A DNA stretch of 13,912 nt from Bacillota bacterium. GTDB lineage: Bacteria > Bacillota > Clostridia > Christensenellales > Aristaeellaceae. Positions 6,870 to 13,912 of the stretch are shown here, piece after piece (within the stretch, counting starts at the first letter, position 1; each line of letters opens with the position of its first letter). Made by a program: the position numbers and the translations under genes. Where the stretch lies: contig JAEWWY010000573.1 of NCBI GenBank assembly GCA_023458835.1, forward strand, positions 1 through 13,912, in the 5' to 3' direction. Under the pieces are notes generated by a model that had not been told where the DNA came from, searched no databases, and saw only the letters and a program-made list of their open reading frames with translations.

Positions 6870-6883
6870 TTAAAACGTTTTAA
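6870..6883. promoter_or_regulatory. LacI-type operator, right arm (TTAAAACGTTTTAA)
   Basis: A perfect 14-bp palindrome with a central CG sits about 3-17 nt after the predicted start of transcription, the standard position for a LacI-family repressor. A LacI-type regulator is encoded in the same gene cluster at 12787-13779 and is the likely ligand. As a CcpA cre site it has two mismatches to the consensus. Confidence 0.7.
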
Positions 6884-6962
6884 ATAGAATCGAAAGTATA
6901 ATCTGCTCATGCTTGCGGAAGCGGGCGGAAGGATGCTCAGACCATGCGGGAGGTAGATGCTC

Positions 6963-8456
6963 ATGGTTATTTTAAGGGAATCCCGTTTTTCAGCTTTCCT
7001 GGAAAGGGATATCGCCTCCAGAAAGCTGGGGCTGAGCCTTAATGCATTGGCTTCCCTGATGATACTGGCCTTGTGCCTGCCCATGGCAAACTGGCTCACC
7101 GTGATAAACGCCCAGCCGCTTTATGAAGCCTTAAAGCTCAAGGCGAAGGTCATTGAAGCCTTGCATGCCGCTTACAACCCCTTCAGCCTGCTTTCCTTTG
7201 TGGAGCTGACAAAGCAGGGCGCACTGGGGATATACGCCTCCGTCCTGCTGCTGCTGGCGGCCGTCGCGGTCTATTTTCATCTGGCGGCGCTGTTTTCCTT
7301 TGTATTCCGGCGGTATGAGAGGAAAAGCACCCTTTTGCGCCTATGCTCCAAATCCCAGGCCGCCATGATATTCAGCTTTCTGGCCGGCTTGGGCACGCTG
7401 GGGTTCGCCGCGTTCGCCAATGCCAGATTCGGCATGGCGGGCTTCCGCGCCGCGTTCCCGGCTTATGCGGTGACGCTTGTATCCGCGCTGGCCTATATCG
7501 CCAGCAAGGCCATAGAAAAACGGGAACGCGCCCTCCGCAGGGAGCATGGCTTCCTGCACGAGCTGAAAAAGAACTGGATCCTGTTCGCGTTCCTGATCCC
7601 CTGCTTCCTCTTTTTCCTGATCAACAACTATCTGCCCATGGCAGGCATCTATTTCGCCTTCACGCAATTCAATTTCCGCGACCATCTTTTTGCCAGCCCC
7701 TTCGTGGGGCTGAAGAATTTCGAATTCCTGCTCAAGGCGGAGCTTGTAAGGCTCATGCGCAATACGGTTTTGTATAACCTGGCGTTCATCGGCCTCGGCA
7801 ATATCGCGCAGGTTTTTTTCGCGATCCTCATCAGCCATGTGGCCAGGAAGCGGCTTAGAAAAACCTCGCAGACAATGATCTTCATGCCATACTTCGTGTC
7901 CTACGTCATACTGCGGGTGCTGGTATACAACCTGTTCGAATATGACATGGGCCTGGTCAACAACCTGGTGGTTTCCCTGGGCGGGCAGCGGGCGGATTTT
8001 TACAACAATCCCTCTTATTGGCCCTTTTTCATCACCCTGTTCTACCTTTGGAAAAACGTGGGCTACGGCATGGTGGTATACCTGGCCACCATCATGGGGA
8101 TCAGCAGCGAGTATTACGAGGCGGCCGAGATCGACGGTGCGAACATTTTCCAGCGGATACGCTACATCACGCTGCCGCTCTTGAAGCCTACGTTCATCAT
8201 TTTGCTGCTCTACGCGCTGGGCAGCATCATGAAGGGGCAGTTCGAGCTGTTCTACCAGCTTGTGGGCCACAATGGAGCGCTTTACAACGCCACGGACATC
8301 TTTGATACCTATGTGTACCGCATTACCACCACGCAGCCCCTGAGCATGGGGCTGGGCACCGCCGCCGGCCTTTTCCAGTCGCTGTTCGGCTTTGTGATCA
8401 TCATGGTCACAAACGCTTTGATCAAGCGCAAAAACCCCGAGTATGTGCTGTTTTAA
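6963..8456 (+). CDS. Sugar ABC transporter permease, LplB type, with N-terminal four-helix extension
   Basis: The C-terminal 295 or so residues form a normal CUT1 permease: helix 1 ILFAFLIPCFLFFLINNY, then FVGLKNFEFLL, MPYFVSYVILR and the EAA loop EAAEIDGANIF...LPLLKP. Before it lies an extra region of about 200 residues with four hydrophobic segments: about residues 28-50, 88-116, 133-153 and 162-183, numbered from the ATG at 6957. It ends in a charged linker (EKRERALRREHG). Family members normally have about 300 residues and lack this part; its role is unknown. Two in-frame ATGs compete. GGGAGG at 6948-6953 is only 3 nt from the ATG at 6957 but 9 nt from the one at 6963, so 6963 (MVILRESR, 497 residues) is preferred. 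It is the first gene of the operon. Confidence 0.92.
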   Translation: MVILRESRFSAFLERDIASRKLGLSLNALASLMILALCLPMANWLTVINAQPLYEALKLKAKVIEALHAAYNPFSLLSFVELTKQGALGIYASVLLLLAAVAVYFHLAALFSFVFRRYERKSTLLRLCSKSQAAMIFSFLAGLGTLGFAAFANARFGMAGFRAAFPAYAVTLVSALAYIASKAIEKRERALRREHGFLHELKKNWILFAFLIPCFLFFLINNYLPMAGIYFAFTQFNFRDHLFASPFVGLKNFEFLLKAELVRLMRNTVLYNLAFIGLGNIAQVFFAILISHVARKRLRKTSQTMIFMPYFVSYVILRVLVYNLFEYDMGLVNNLVVSLGGQRADFYNNPSYWPFFITLFYLWKNVGYGMVVYLATIMGISSEYYEAAEIDGANIFQRIRYITLPLLKPTFIILLLYALGSIMKGQFELFYQLVGHNGALYNATDIFDTYVYRITTTQPLSMGLGTAAGLFQSLFGFVIIMVTNALIKRKNPEYVLF

Positions 8457-8474
8457 GAAAGGAGGCGCCGGACA

Positions 8475-9362
8475 ATGCGGCCCAAGGATTCCGCTCAGAT
8501 CGTATTCGATGTGATCAAGGTCGTGATGCTGACCCTTCTTTCCGCCATGTGCATTCTGCCCTTCATCATGATCATTTCCGGTTCCCTGACAAGCAACACC
8601 ACCATTCTGCGTGAGGGGTACAGCCTCTTCCCGCGGGATGTTACCCTGGCCGCGTACAAGACCATTTTCGAATCCCCCAAGGGCATCATGCAGGCGTACA
8701 AGATGAATTTTTACTACACGGGGGTGGGTACATCCCTGGGGCTTTTCATCATTACGCTGACGGCCTATGTCATTTCCCGCAAGGAATTCAAATACCGGAA
8801 CACCGTGGCGTTTTTGATCTACTTCACAAGCATATTCGGCGGGGGCATGATCCCCTGGTACCTGATATACGCCAACGTGCTGGGGCTGAAGGGCTCCACG
8901 GTAGCCATCTGGTTCCCGGCGCTGATGACGCCGTTTCTGGTGATCCTCATGCGCACCTTTATCACAGGCGCGGTGCCCGACGCCATTGTGGAGTCCGCCA
9001 AGATGGACGGCGCCGGCCACTGGCGGCTTTTCTGGCGGATCGTATTGCCGGTGATCGGCCCGGGCCTTGCGACGGTGGGGCTGTTTCTGGCCCTGGGCTA
9101 CTGGAACGATTGGTACCGCTCCTCCATGTTCAGCATCAGCAGCGATACATGGCAATTGCAGTTTTACCTGTATGACATGGTCAACGCGACCCAGGCCATG
9201 CGCCAGATGGCGCAGAATACAAACATCAACATGGCGGATATGCCCACTCAGGCCGTAAAGCTGGCCATGGCTGTAATCGCCACCGGCCCGGTGCTTTTGT
9301 TCTACCCCTTTGTGCAAAAGTACTTTGTCAGCGGCATCACCATCGGCGCGGTCAAGGGATGA
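8475..9362 (+). CDS. Sugar ABC transporter permease, MalG/YtcP type
   Basis: This 295-residue partner permease of the right-hand CUT1 importer has its first helix at about residues 13-37 (IKVVMLTLLSAMCILPFIMII), then SGSLTSNTTILREGY and FPRDVTLAAYKTIF, characteristic of the YtcP/LplC branch. The EAA loop is at residues 173-196 (ESAKMDGAGHWRLFWRIVLP). The ending ...YFVSGITIGAVKG is the hallmark C-terminus of this group. AAAGGAGG at 8458-8465 precedes the ATG by nine nt, and only 18 nt separate it from the first permease, so the two are translated from one message. It pairs with the extended permease to form the channel. The operon has no ATPase; CUT1 systems of this kind commonly borrow a shared MsmX-type ATPase. 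Confidence 0.95.
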   Translation: MRPKDSAQIVFDVIKVVMLTLLSAMCILPFIMIISGSLTSNTTILREGYSLFPRDVTLAAYKTIFESPKGIMQAYKMNFYYTGVGTSLGLFIITLTAYVISRKEFKYRNTVAFLIYFTSIFGGGMIPWYLIYANVLGLKGSTVAIWFPALMTPFLVILMRTFITGAVPDAIVESAKMDGAGHWRLFWRIVLPVIGPGLATVGLFLALGYWNDWYRSSMFSISSDTWQLQFYLYDMVNATQAMRQMAQNTNINMADMPTQAVKLAMAVIATGPVLLFYPFVQKYFVSGITIGAVKG

Positions 9363-9375
9363 GCGTGACAGGGAA

Positions 9376-9397
9376 ATAAAAGCGTACGCGCTTTTAT
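9376..9397 (+). promoter_or_regulatory. Stem-loop ahead of the solute-binding protein gene
   Basis: ATAAAAGCG and CGCTTTTAT form a perfect 9-bp stem with a TACG loop, ending about ten nt before the ribosome binding site of the binding-protein gene. It lacks a downstream T run, though the stem itself contains TTTT. Such intercistronic hairpins can set the 5' end of a processed, more abundant binding-protein message; here that is inference. Confidence 0.5.
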
Positions 9398-9419
9398 AAA
9401 ATTGTCAGGAGGTTTTGTC

Positions 9420-10952
9420 ATGAATACCTGGAGGAAAACCTTAAGCGCACTGCTTGTTTTGTGCATGGCGCTGACGCTTGCCGTCCCGGCCTTTGCCCAG
9501 GCGGCCGCGCCCGACCTTAGCCAGCGCGTTGACCTGGTGTTCTACGTGATGGGCGACGCCCCGGAAGATGAAGCCGTCGTGGAAGAAGCGGTGAACAAGG
9601 TACTGCTGGAGAAGCTCAACGCGACGGTGGATTTCCGTTTCTCCACCTGGACCGATTTCAAGCAAAAGTACAACACCGAGCTGACCTCCGGCGGCGCGGA
9701 CCTGATCTACATTGCCAACTGGCTGGATTATGGCCTGCTGTCCAAAGCCGGCGCCTTCCTGGAGCTGGACGATTTGCTGAACACCTATGCCCCCGAGCTG
9801 CGCACGCGGGTAGGCGAAGAGATGCTGAACATGTGCCGCATCGACGGCGAAGTATATGCCGTCCCGGCGCTGTGGCCCGAGTATGTGCCCCTGGGCATCA
9901 AGTACCGCGAGGACCTGCGTGAAAAGTACGATCTGCCGGTACCCGATTCGCTGGAGGACATGGAGGCGTATTTCCTGGGCATCAAGGAGCATGAGCCGGA
10001 AATGGGCATCCTGCGCCCCACCACGGCGGAGAGCCAGGGCCTGATGGTGGCCTTTGACGCCTACAACATCTTCAACATCGTCTATCCCTGGGTCAGCTCC
10101 AACGGCCTGCCCTACGGCCTGGCCGCCAATTATGAAACCCCCGCCGACGTGTTTGATTATTGGAAGAGCGAGCAGTTCATTAAAGACTGCAAGCTGATGA
10201 AGAAGTGGGCGGATCTGGGCTTCTGGTCCAAGAGCGCGCTGTCTGACACCAACGATGCCGAAGCGTACAACAATGGCCTGTGCGTAGCCGAAGTGGCGGG
10301 CATGAACCCCAACAAGCAGATTGCCTCCGCCACCACGTTTGAGCGCGAGCATCCCGAATGGAAGAGCGCTTATGTCGCCTATGGCGAGGTGACGGGCGTG
10401 ATGTATCCGGGCCATGCCACGCAAAACGGCACCGCTATCGTCCGCGGCTGCAAAAACCCCGAGCGGGCCATGATGGTGCTCAACTACTTCATGACCGACG
10501 AAGCCATGAACCGCCTGGTACAGTGCGGTGTCGAGGGCGTGCATTACGAGATGAAGGATGGCGTGTACAACAACCTGTCCGACAAGTTCCGCTATGAGAA
10601 CCTGAACACCTGGAACCTGCGGGTCAACGAGTTCAAGCTGATACAGCAATCCGACGTGGTGCTCCAGGCCATGTTCGACCAGTACAATGAAATCGCCAAA
10701 AAGACCAAGTTCCCCAATGTGCACATCTTTGGCGGCTTCACAGAGGATTATGCGGACTATGAGGCGGAGCGCACGGCCGTTTCCAACGTAATGCGCCAGT
10801 ATCTGGCCCCGCTGCAGGCCGGCCTTGTGCCGGATGTGGAGGCTGCCGTAGCCGAATTCCTGAACAAGGTGGACGAGGCCGGGCTGCAGGCCTGCCGCGA
10901 CGGCTTCAACGAGCAGTGGCTCGCCTATTGTGAGGAATACGGATACAAATAA
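9420..10952 (+). CDS. Extracellular sugar-binding protein of the ABC importer (LplA/YtcQ-like)
   Basis: This 510-residue solute-binding protein captures the sugar outside the membrane and delivers it to the two permeases encoded just upstream. The signal peptide is MNTWRKTLSA plus the hydrophobic LLVLCMALTLAVPAFA, with likely cleavage after AFA (26) or AQA (28). The mature part starts with RVDLVFYVMGDAPEDE and contains FRFSTWTDFKQKYNTELTSG and GADLIYIANW, typical of the LplA/YtcQ branch, as is the late stretch CGVEGVHYEMKDGVYNN. The preferred start is ATG 9420, because AGGAGG (9407-9412) lies seven nt before it; an in-frame TTG at 9402 has no such site. The cysteine at residue 15 sits mid-helix after VL and does not form a proper lipobox, so membrane anchoring is uncertain. 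A strong terminator follows. Confidence 0.94.
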   Translation: MNTWRKTLSALLVLCMALTLAVPAFAQAAAPDLSQRVDLVFYVMGDAPEDEAVVEEAVNKVLLEKLNATVDFRFSTWTDFKQKYNTELTSGGADLIYIANWLDYGLLSKAGAFLELDDLLNTYAPELRTRVGEEMLNMCRIDGEVYAVPALWPEYVPLGIKYREDLREKYDLPVPDSLEDMEAYFLGIKEHEPEMGILRPTTAESQGLMVAFDAYNIFNIVYPWVSSNGLPYGLAANYETPADVFDYWKSEQFIKDCKLMKKWADLGFWSKSALSDTNDAEAYNNGLCVAEVAGMNPNKQIASATTFEREHPEWKSAYVAYGEVTGVMYPGHATQNGTAIVRGCKNPERAMMVLNYFMTDEAMNRLVQCGVEGVHYEMKDGVYNNLSDKFRYENLNTWNLRVNEFKLIQQSDVVLQAMFDQYNEIAKKTKFPNVHIFGGFTEDYADYEAERTAVSNVMRQYLAPLQAGLVPDVEAAVAEFLNKVDEAGLQACRDGFNEQWLAYCEEYGYK

Positions 10953-11046
10953 CATTCGTATAAGCGGCGTCAGGAAGCGGCCCGACGGGTCACAGGCGGA
11001 TAAAAATCTGCCGGCTGCTTCCCAATGCGGCAGGAACGGGAAGAAC

Positions 11047-11078
11047 AACCGCCGAAAACTTCGGTTTTCGGCGGTTTT
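11047..11078 (+). terminator. Intrinsic terminator with UUCG tetraloop after the binding-protein gene
   Basis: A perfect 13-bp stem (11047-11059 with 11064-11076) closes on the very stable C(TTCG)G tetraloop at 11060-11063; the stem ends in TT and two more T follow. It lies 95 nt after the binding-protein stop and directly before the GH5 gene. Downstream genes must depend on read-through or on a promoter not recognised here. Confidence 0.85.
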
Positions 11079-11098
11079 ACCAAAGTGGGGTGTTTTCA

Positions 11099-12733
11099 TT
11101 GAAAAATGCGATCAGGCGCGAGCGGGTGCAGGGGTTTCTTGATGTTGACGGCCGCAGGATCATCAACGGGAACGGTGAGGAGATCACGCTCGCCGGATGG
11201 GGCCTTGGCAACTGGCTGCTATGCGAAGGGTACATGTGGCTGTCGGAGGGGGCGGAACGCTTTGACAGGCCGCGCCGCATCGAGGCTGTCGTGGAGGAGC
11301 TGACCGGCAAAAAGTATGCAGACGGCTTCTGGAAGCAATACCGCGATGCCTATATTGCGGAGGAAGACCTGCAGATGATGGCCGAGATGGGCTATAATTC
11401 CGTGCGCATCCCCATCAATGCCCGCCTGTTTCTGCAGGAAGGGCCCGGGCTGCGCTTTTTGGATACGGGCTTCGAGCTGCTGGACCTGCTGGTGGAATGG
11501 TGCGAAAAGCACAGGCTGTACGCCTTCATTGATCTGCACGGCGCGCCCGGAGGCCAGACAGGGGCGAACATCGATGACAGCGTTGATGATGTGGCCCGCC
11601 TTCTTTTGGACCAGGACTGCTTTGACAAGGGCATCGCCCTATGGCAGAAGATTGCCGAGCGCTATAAGGACCGCTGGATCGTGGGCGGATATGACCTGCT
11701 GAATGAGCCGCTGCGGCCGGTGCGCCACCCAGGGGACATCGACCAGGAATACCTTTTGCCAAAGCTGAAAGCGTTCTACGAGCAGTGCATCGACGCCATC
11801 CGCCAAGTGGACAGCCGCCACCTGATCACCCTTGAGGGGCACCACTGGGCCACCTCGCTGGATGTGTTCTGCAAGCAGTACGATCCCAAAATGGTGATCC
11901 ATTTCCACCGGTATGCCTGCATCCCGGATATTGAGTGCTACAGGCCGTTCCTGGAGGCCTCCCAAAGGTGGAACGCTCCCCTGTGGCTGGGCGAAACGGG
12001 CGAGAATGCACTAGAATGGTTCTCGGCCATGTATCCCATGGCGGCACAGTTGGGCATCGGCTTCAACCTGTGGCCATGGAAGAAGATGGCGTGTGAAAAC
12101 TCCCCCTGTTCCATCAATGTGCCCAAAGGCTGGGACAGGATCATCGGCTACGCAAAGGGCGGGCCGCATCCCGGCTATCTGGAAGCGCAGCGCATTTTCA
12201 ATGAATTTCTTGAAAACATAAAGATCGGCAATTGCCGCATCAACGAGGAGCTTGCGGCCTATGTCTTCCGCACGCCCGGCTGCCGGATCCGCGGCACGGA
12301 CTTTGACGAGCTGCCGGGAAAGGGCGTTTCGTATTTGAGCCGGCGCGGCGAATGCAGCCTGGCCGATTACCGCCGCCTGACCGGCATGGAAATTGTGGAA
12401 CGGTTCCCCCATATGGAAAAGGCGTTTTATTTCGACTCGCGCTGGCGGCGTTTTGTGCTGCGCCTTTCCCCGGGTGAGTTTGCCTGCTATTCCCTGTACG
12501 ATATCACGGTGCAGTCACGGGTGGAGATCCACTGCTATTGCGATACAGCTTCGCGCCTGGCCGTTTACCAGGATGATACGCTGCTTGGAAGGTTTGACCT
12601 GGGGGCGCTTTCGGAAAAGCAGATCATTGGCCGCCTTCGCATCGCCAATTCGCCTTCATCGGTCATCCGCCTGGAGGCGGAGCTGGGACAGGTGGATATC
12701 GACGCCGTTGTCACCATGGCGAACAGCATTTGA
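11099..12733 (+). CDS. Glycoside hydrolase family 5, cytoplasmic, with C-terminal accessory domain
   Basis: A clan GH-A glycosidase. The barrel begins with EITLAGWGLGNWLL and runs through YNSVRIPIN and YAFIDLHGAPGGQTG. The acid/base glutamate is in YDLLNEP (codon 11705-11707) and the nucleophile is in LWLGETG (codon 11993-11995). HFHRY and FNLWPWKK are further GH5 landmarks. The catalytic part ends near residue 375; the remaining ~165 residues look beta-rich and may be a carbohydrate-binding or structural module. There is no signal peptide, so it acts on imported oligosaccharides. The start is uncertain: TTG 11099 (MKNAIRRERV) with GGGGTG upstream is preferred over GTG 11090, which lacks a ribosome site. 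The lacI-type gene follows after 53 nt. The DLHGAPGGQTG wording recalls exo-beta-glucanase-like GH5 members, but the substrate is not established. Confidence 0.88.
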   Translation: MKNAIRRERVQGFLDVDGRRIINGNGEEITLAGWGLGNWLLCEGYMWLSEGAERFDRPRRIEAVVEELTGKKYADGFWKQYRDAYIAEEDLQMMAEMGYNSVRIPINARLFLQEGPGLRFLDTGFELLDLLVEWCEKHRLYAFIDLHGAPGGQTGANIDDSVDDVARLLLDQDCFDKGIALWQKIAERYKDRWIVGGYDLLNEPLRPVRHPGDIDQEYLLPKLKAFYEQCIDAIRQVDSRHLITLEGHHWATSLDVFCKQYDPKMVIHFHRYACIPDIECYRPFLEASQRWNAPLWLGETGENALEWFSAMYPMAAQLGIGFNLWPWKKMACENSPCSINVPKGWDRIIGYAKGGPHPGYLEAQRIFNEFLENIKIGNCRINEELAAYVFRTPGCRIRGTDFDELPGKGVSYLSRRGECSLADYRRLTGMEIVERFPHMEKAFYFDSRWRRFVLRLSPGEFACYSLYDITVQSRVEIHCYCDTASRLAVYQDDTLLGRFDLGALSEKQIIGRLRIANSPSSVIRLEAELGQVDIDAVVTMANSI

Positions 12734-12786
12734 CTTATCTGATATCATAGAGGGGCCGGCGTGAAGCAAAAGGCAGGGAGAGCGGT

Positions 12787-13779
12787 ATGAAAAAACCAAC
12801 CATCAAGGATGTGGCGAGGGAGGCCGGCGTGTCGATCGCAACGGTTTCCAACGCCCTGAATAATGTAGATGTCCTGCATCCCAAAACGAAGGAGCATGTG
12901 CTGCAGGTTGCCGAGCGGCTGAATTACATCCCCAACCAGAACGGGCAAAATTTGCGCGCCAAGGAAAGCATTGCAATCGGCCTGTTCGTTTCCTCCATGG
13001 CGGGGCCGTTCTATGGCGTATTGGCCGACTCGATACACATGGCCTGCGAGGAACGCGGGTATGAACTGCATGTCTACATTACCAAACGCTCTTCCACACT
13101 GCTGAACAACCTGATTGGCAGGCGCGTGGATGGTGCGGTCGTCCTCTCGGAAGGCATTGAGCAGGAAATCGTCGACAAGCTTACGCAAGCCCGGTGCCCC
13201 GTGGTGTTCCTGGACAGGGAAGCGCAGGGGCCCACGGTTTCCAGCGTGCTGTTCGACTCCTTCCGCCAGGGGGAGATGGCGGGCAATTACCTGCTGAGCC
13301 TTGGGCACCGCAACCTGATGCACGTATACGGATTCCTGGACAATTACGACAGCGTTCAGCGGCAAAACGGGTTTTTGCATGCCCTTGCGCAGGCCGGCGT
13401 GCCATTTGGCAAAAAAAACCTGCTGGAGGGCCGCTTCGAGCGGGATGCCGCCTTCCGTGAAATGAAACGCTTTCTGGATGAGGGACACGCGCTGCCGGAC
13501 GCAATCTTCGCTTCCAATGACCTGAGCGCCATCGGGATCATGGAGGCATTGCGCAATGCGGGTGTCCGCATCCCGGAGGATGTGAGCATCGTCGGCTGCG
13601 ACGATATCGAGACCTGTGAGCTGCTTACCCCACCGCTGACCACCATCCGCACCTGCTTTCAATCCCAGGGCAAGCTTGTGACCCGCGAGCTGATGCGCTT
13701 GATCCACGAAGGGCAGGAGGGCAGCATCAGAAAAACGGAAGGAAATATCATCATCCGCCATTCCTGCAAGGCGCGATGA
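12787..13779 (+). CDS. LacI-family transcriptional repressor
   Basis: A full-length 330-residue LacI/GalR-type regulator. The N-terminal helix-turn-helix is at residues 5-26 (TIKDVAREAGVSIATVSNAL), followed by the hinge region with RLNYIPN and NLRAK (about 45-60). The rest is a sugar-binding core of the periplasmic-binding-protein fold: IAIGLFVSS, GAVVLSEGI, VVFLDRE, GHRNLMHVYG, DAIFASNDLSAIGIMEAL and EDVSIVGCDDIE. The start ATG is preceded by GGGAGAG. Two CG-centred palindromes at 6720-6727 and 6870-6883, behind the divergent promoters of the same locus, are its likely operators; no such site was found next to its own gene. It would keep both arms off until an imported sugar or breakdown product binds. 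Its place after the terminator suggests separate or read-through expression. Confidence 0.95.
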   Translation: MKKPTIKDVAREAGVSIATVSNALNNVDVLHPKTKEHVLQVAERLNYIPNQNGQNLRAKESIAIGLFVSSMAGPFYGVLADSIHMACEERGYELHVYITKRSSTLLNNLIGRRVDGAVVLSEGIEQEIVDKLTQARCPVVFLDREAQGPTVSSVLFDSFRQGEMAGNYLLSLGHRNLMHVYGFLDNYDSVQRQNGFLHALAQAGVPFGKKNLLEGRFERDAAFREMKRFLDEGHALPDAIFASNDLSAIGIMEALRNAGVRIPEDVSIVGCDDIETCELLTPPLTTIRTCFQSQGKLVTRELMRLIHEGQEGSIRKTEGNIIIRHSCKAR

Positions 13780-13800
13780 GCCGGAGGAAAGGAAGCCCCC

Positions 13801-13912
13801 ATGAATATGCATGTATACACAACCGCCTTCTCAAAGGGCAAAAAGCGCCAAACCCAAACCCAGGCAGCCTTCAGGCCGGATACCCAGGGCATTGAAAAAG
13901 GGCTGGTCAACC
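13801..13912 (+). CDS. Start of an unidentified gene (3' part missing), possibly a glycoside hydrolase
   Basis: An ATG at 13801 follows the lacI-type gene by 21 nt, with GGAGGAAAGGAAG just upstream, so it is the next gene of the cluster. Only 37 codons are visible: MNMHVYTTAFSKGKKR, then a polar stretch rich in Q and T, ending IEKGLVN at the window edge. There is no signal peptide. The opening loosely resembles the N-terminus of cytoplasmic GH30 glycosidases, in which a similar polar lead precedes the YQ-x-x-x-GFGGA motif, but too little is present to name a family. Confidence 0.6.
   Translation, partial: MNMHVYTTAFSKGKKRQTQTQAAFRPDTQGIEKGLVN

Noticed and set aside
6720..6883. CcpA catabolite-repression (cre) sites instead of LacI operators
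   Set aside because: Aligned on the central CG, the two palindromes miss the cre consensus at three and two defined positions, and a dedicated LacI-type gene is in the same cluster; CcpA cross-binding cannot be fully excluded.
6909..6956. A 15-codon upstream frame ending directly before the first permease ATG, as a possible leader peptide
   Set aside because: No ribosome site precedes it, no repeated regulatory codons are present, and no alternative terminator structure was seen after it.
7341..9317. A 658-codon open frame on the minus strand opposite the two permease genes
   Set aside because: It has no ribosome site, its composition is rich in H, G, Q and R as expected from reading G+C-rich genes backwards, and the opposite strand encodes two clear permeases with start signals and EAA loops.
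9441..11099. A 552-codon open frame on the minus strand opposite the binding-protein gene
   Set aside because: It even crosses the terminator hairpin and lacks any recognisable domain; the plus strand has a clear binding protein with signal peptide. It is a by-product of codon bias.
12745..13812. A 355-codon open frame on the minus strand opposite the LacI-type gene
   Set aside because: The opposite strand is an unmistakable LacI-family regulator; the antisense frame has no start signals and no family features.

Overview
The window looks like a carbohydrate-utilisation locus from a moderately high-G+C, gut-type Firmicute of class Clostridia. The pointers are strong AGGAGG-type ribosome binding sites, extended -10 sigma-A promoters, LplB/YtcP-type (CUT1) sugar ABC transporters without their own ATPase, and an AraC regulator carrying a membrane sensor domain. 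The order or genus is a guess; Oscillospirales or Christensenellales would fit.

Left block (1-3847, minus strand): a membrane-anchored AraC-family regulator (3724-1487), then two CUT1 permeases (1264-323, and 306 running off the left edge). A 222-bp gap between regulator and permeases holds a compound inverted repeat and a 10-bp direct repeat. The regulator has its own promoter with a perfect TTGACA -35 box; an 18-bp dyad lies over its -10 box.

Middle (3848-4694): no intact gene. It holds the C-terminal remnant of a type-B carboxylesterase, two copies of a GGGGCGATT-type palindromic repeat and a 79-bp palindromic repeat, so it reads as a decayed, repeat-colonised spacer.

Right block (4695-13912): a sugar-degradation divergon. 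To the left runs a cytoplasmic GH50-like glycosidase (6701-4695). To the right run two CUT1 permeases (the first with an unusual N-terminal four-helix extension), a secreted solute-binding protein, a strong terminator, a GH5 glycosidase, a LacI-type repressor and the start of one more gene. The two divergent promoters carry an identical 12-bp extended -10 block in inverted orientation, and each is followed at nearly the same distance by an AACGTT-centred palindrome of the kind LacI-family repressors bind. The simplest model is that the LacI protein at 12787-13779 represses both arms until an imported oligosaccharide appears; GH50-like and GH5 enzymes then trim that sugar inside the cell. Energy for both transporters must come from an ATPase encoded elsewhere.

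No phage, CRISPR, tRNA or rRNA features were seen. Nothing here is a clearly new system. The most unusual items are the extended permease, the mirror-image divergent control region, the agarase-like enzyme and the folded element at 1347-1404.
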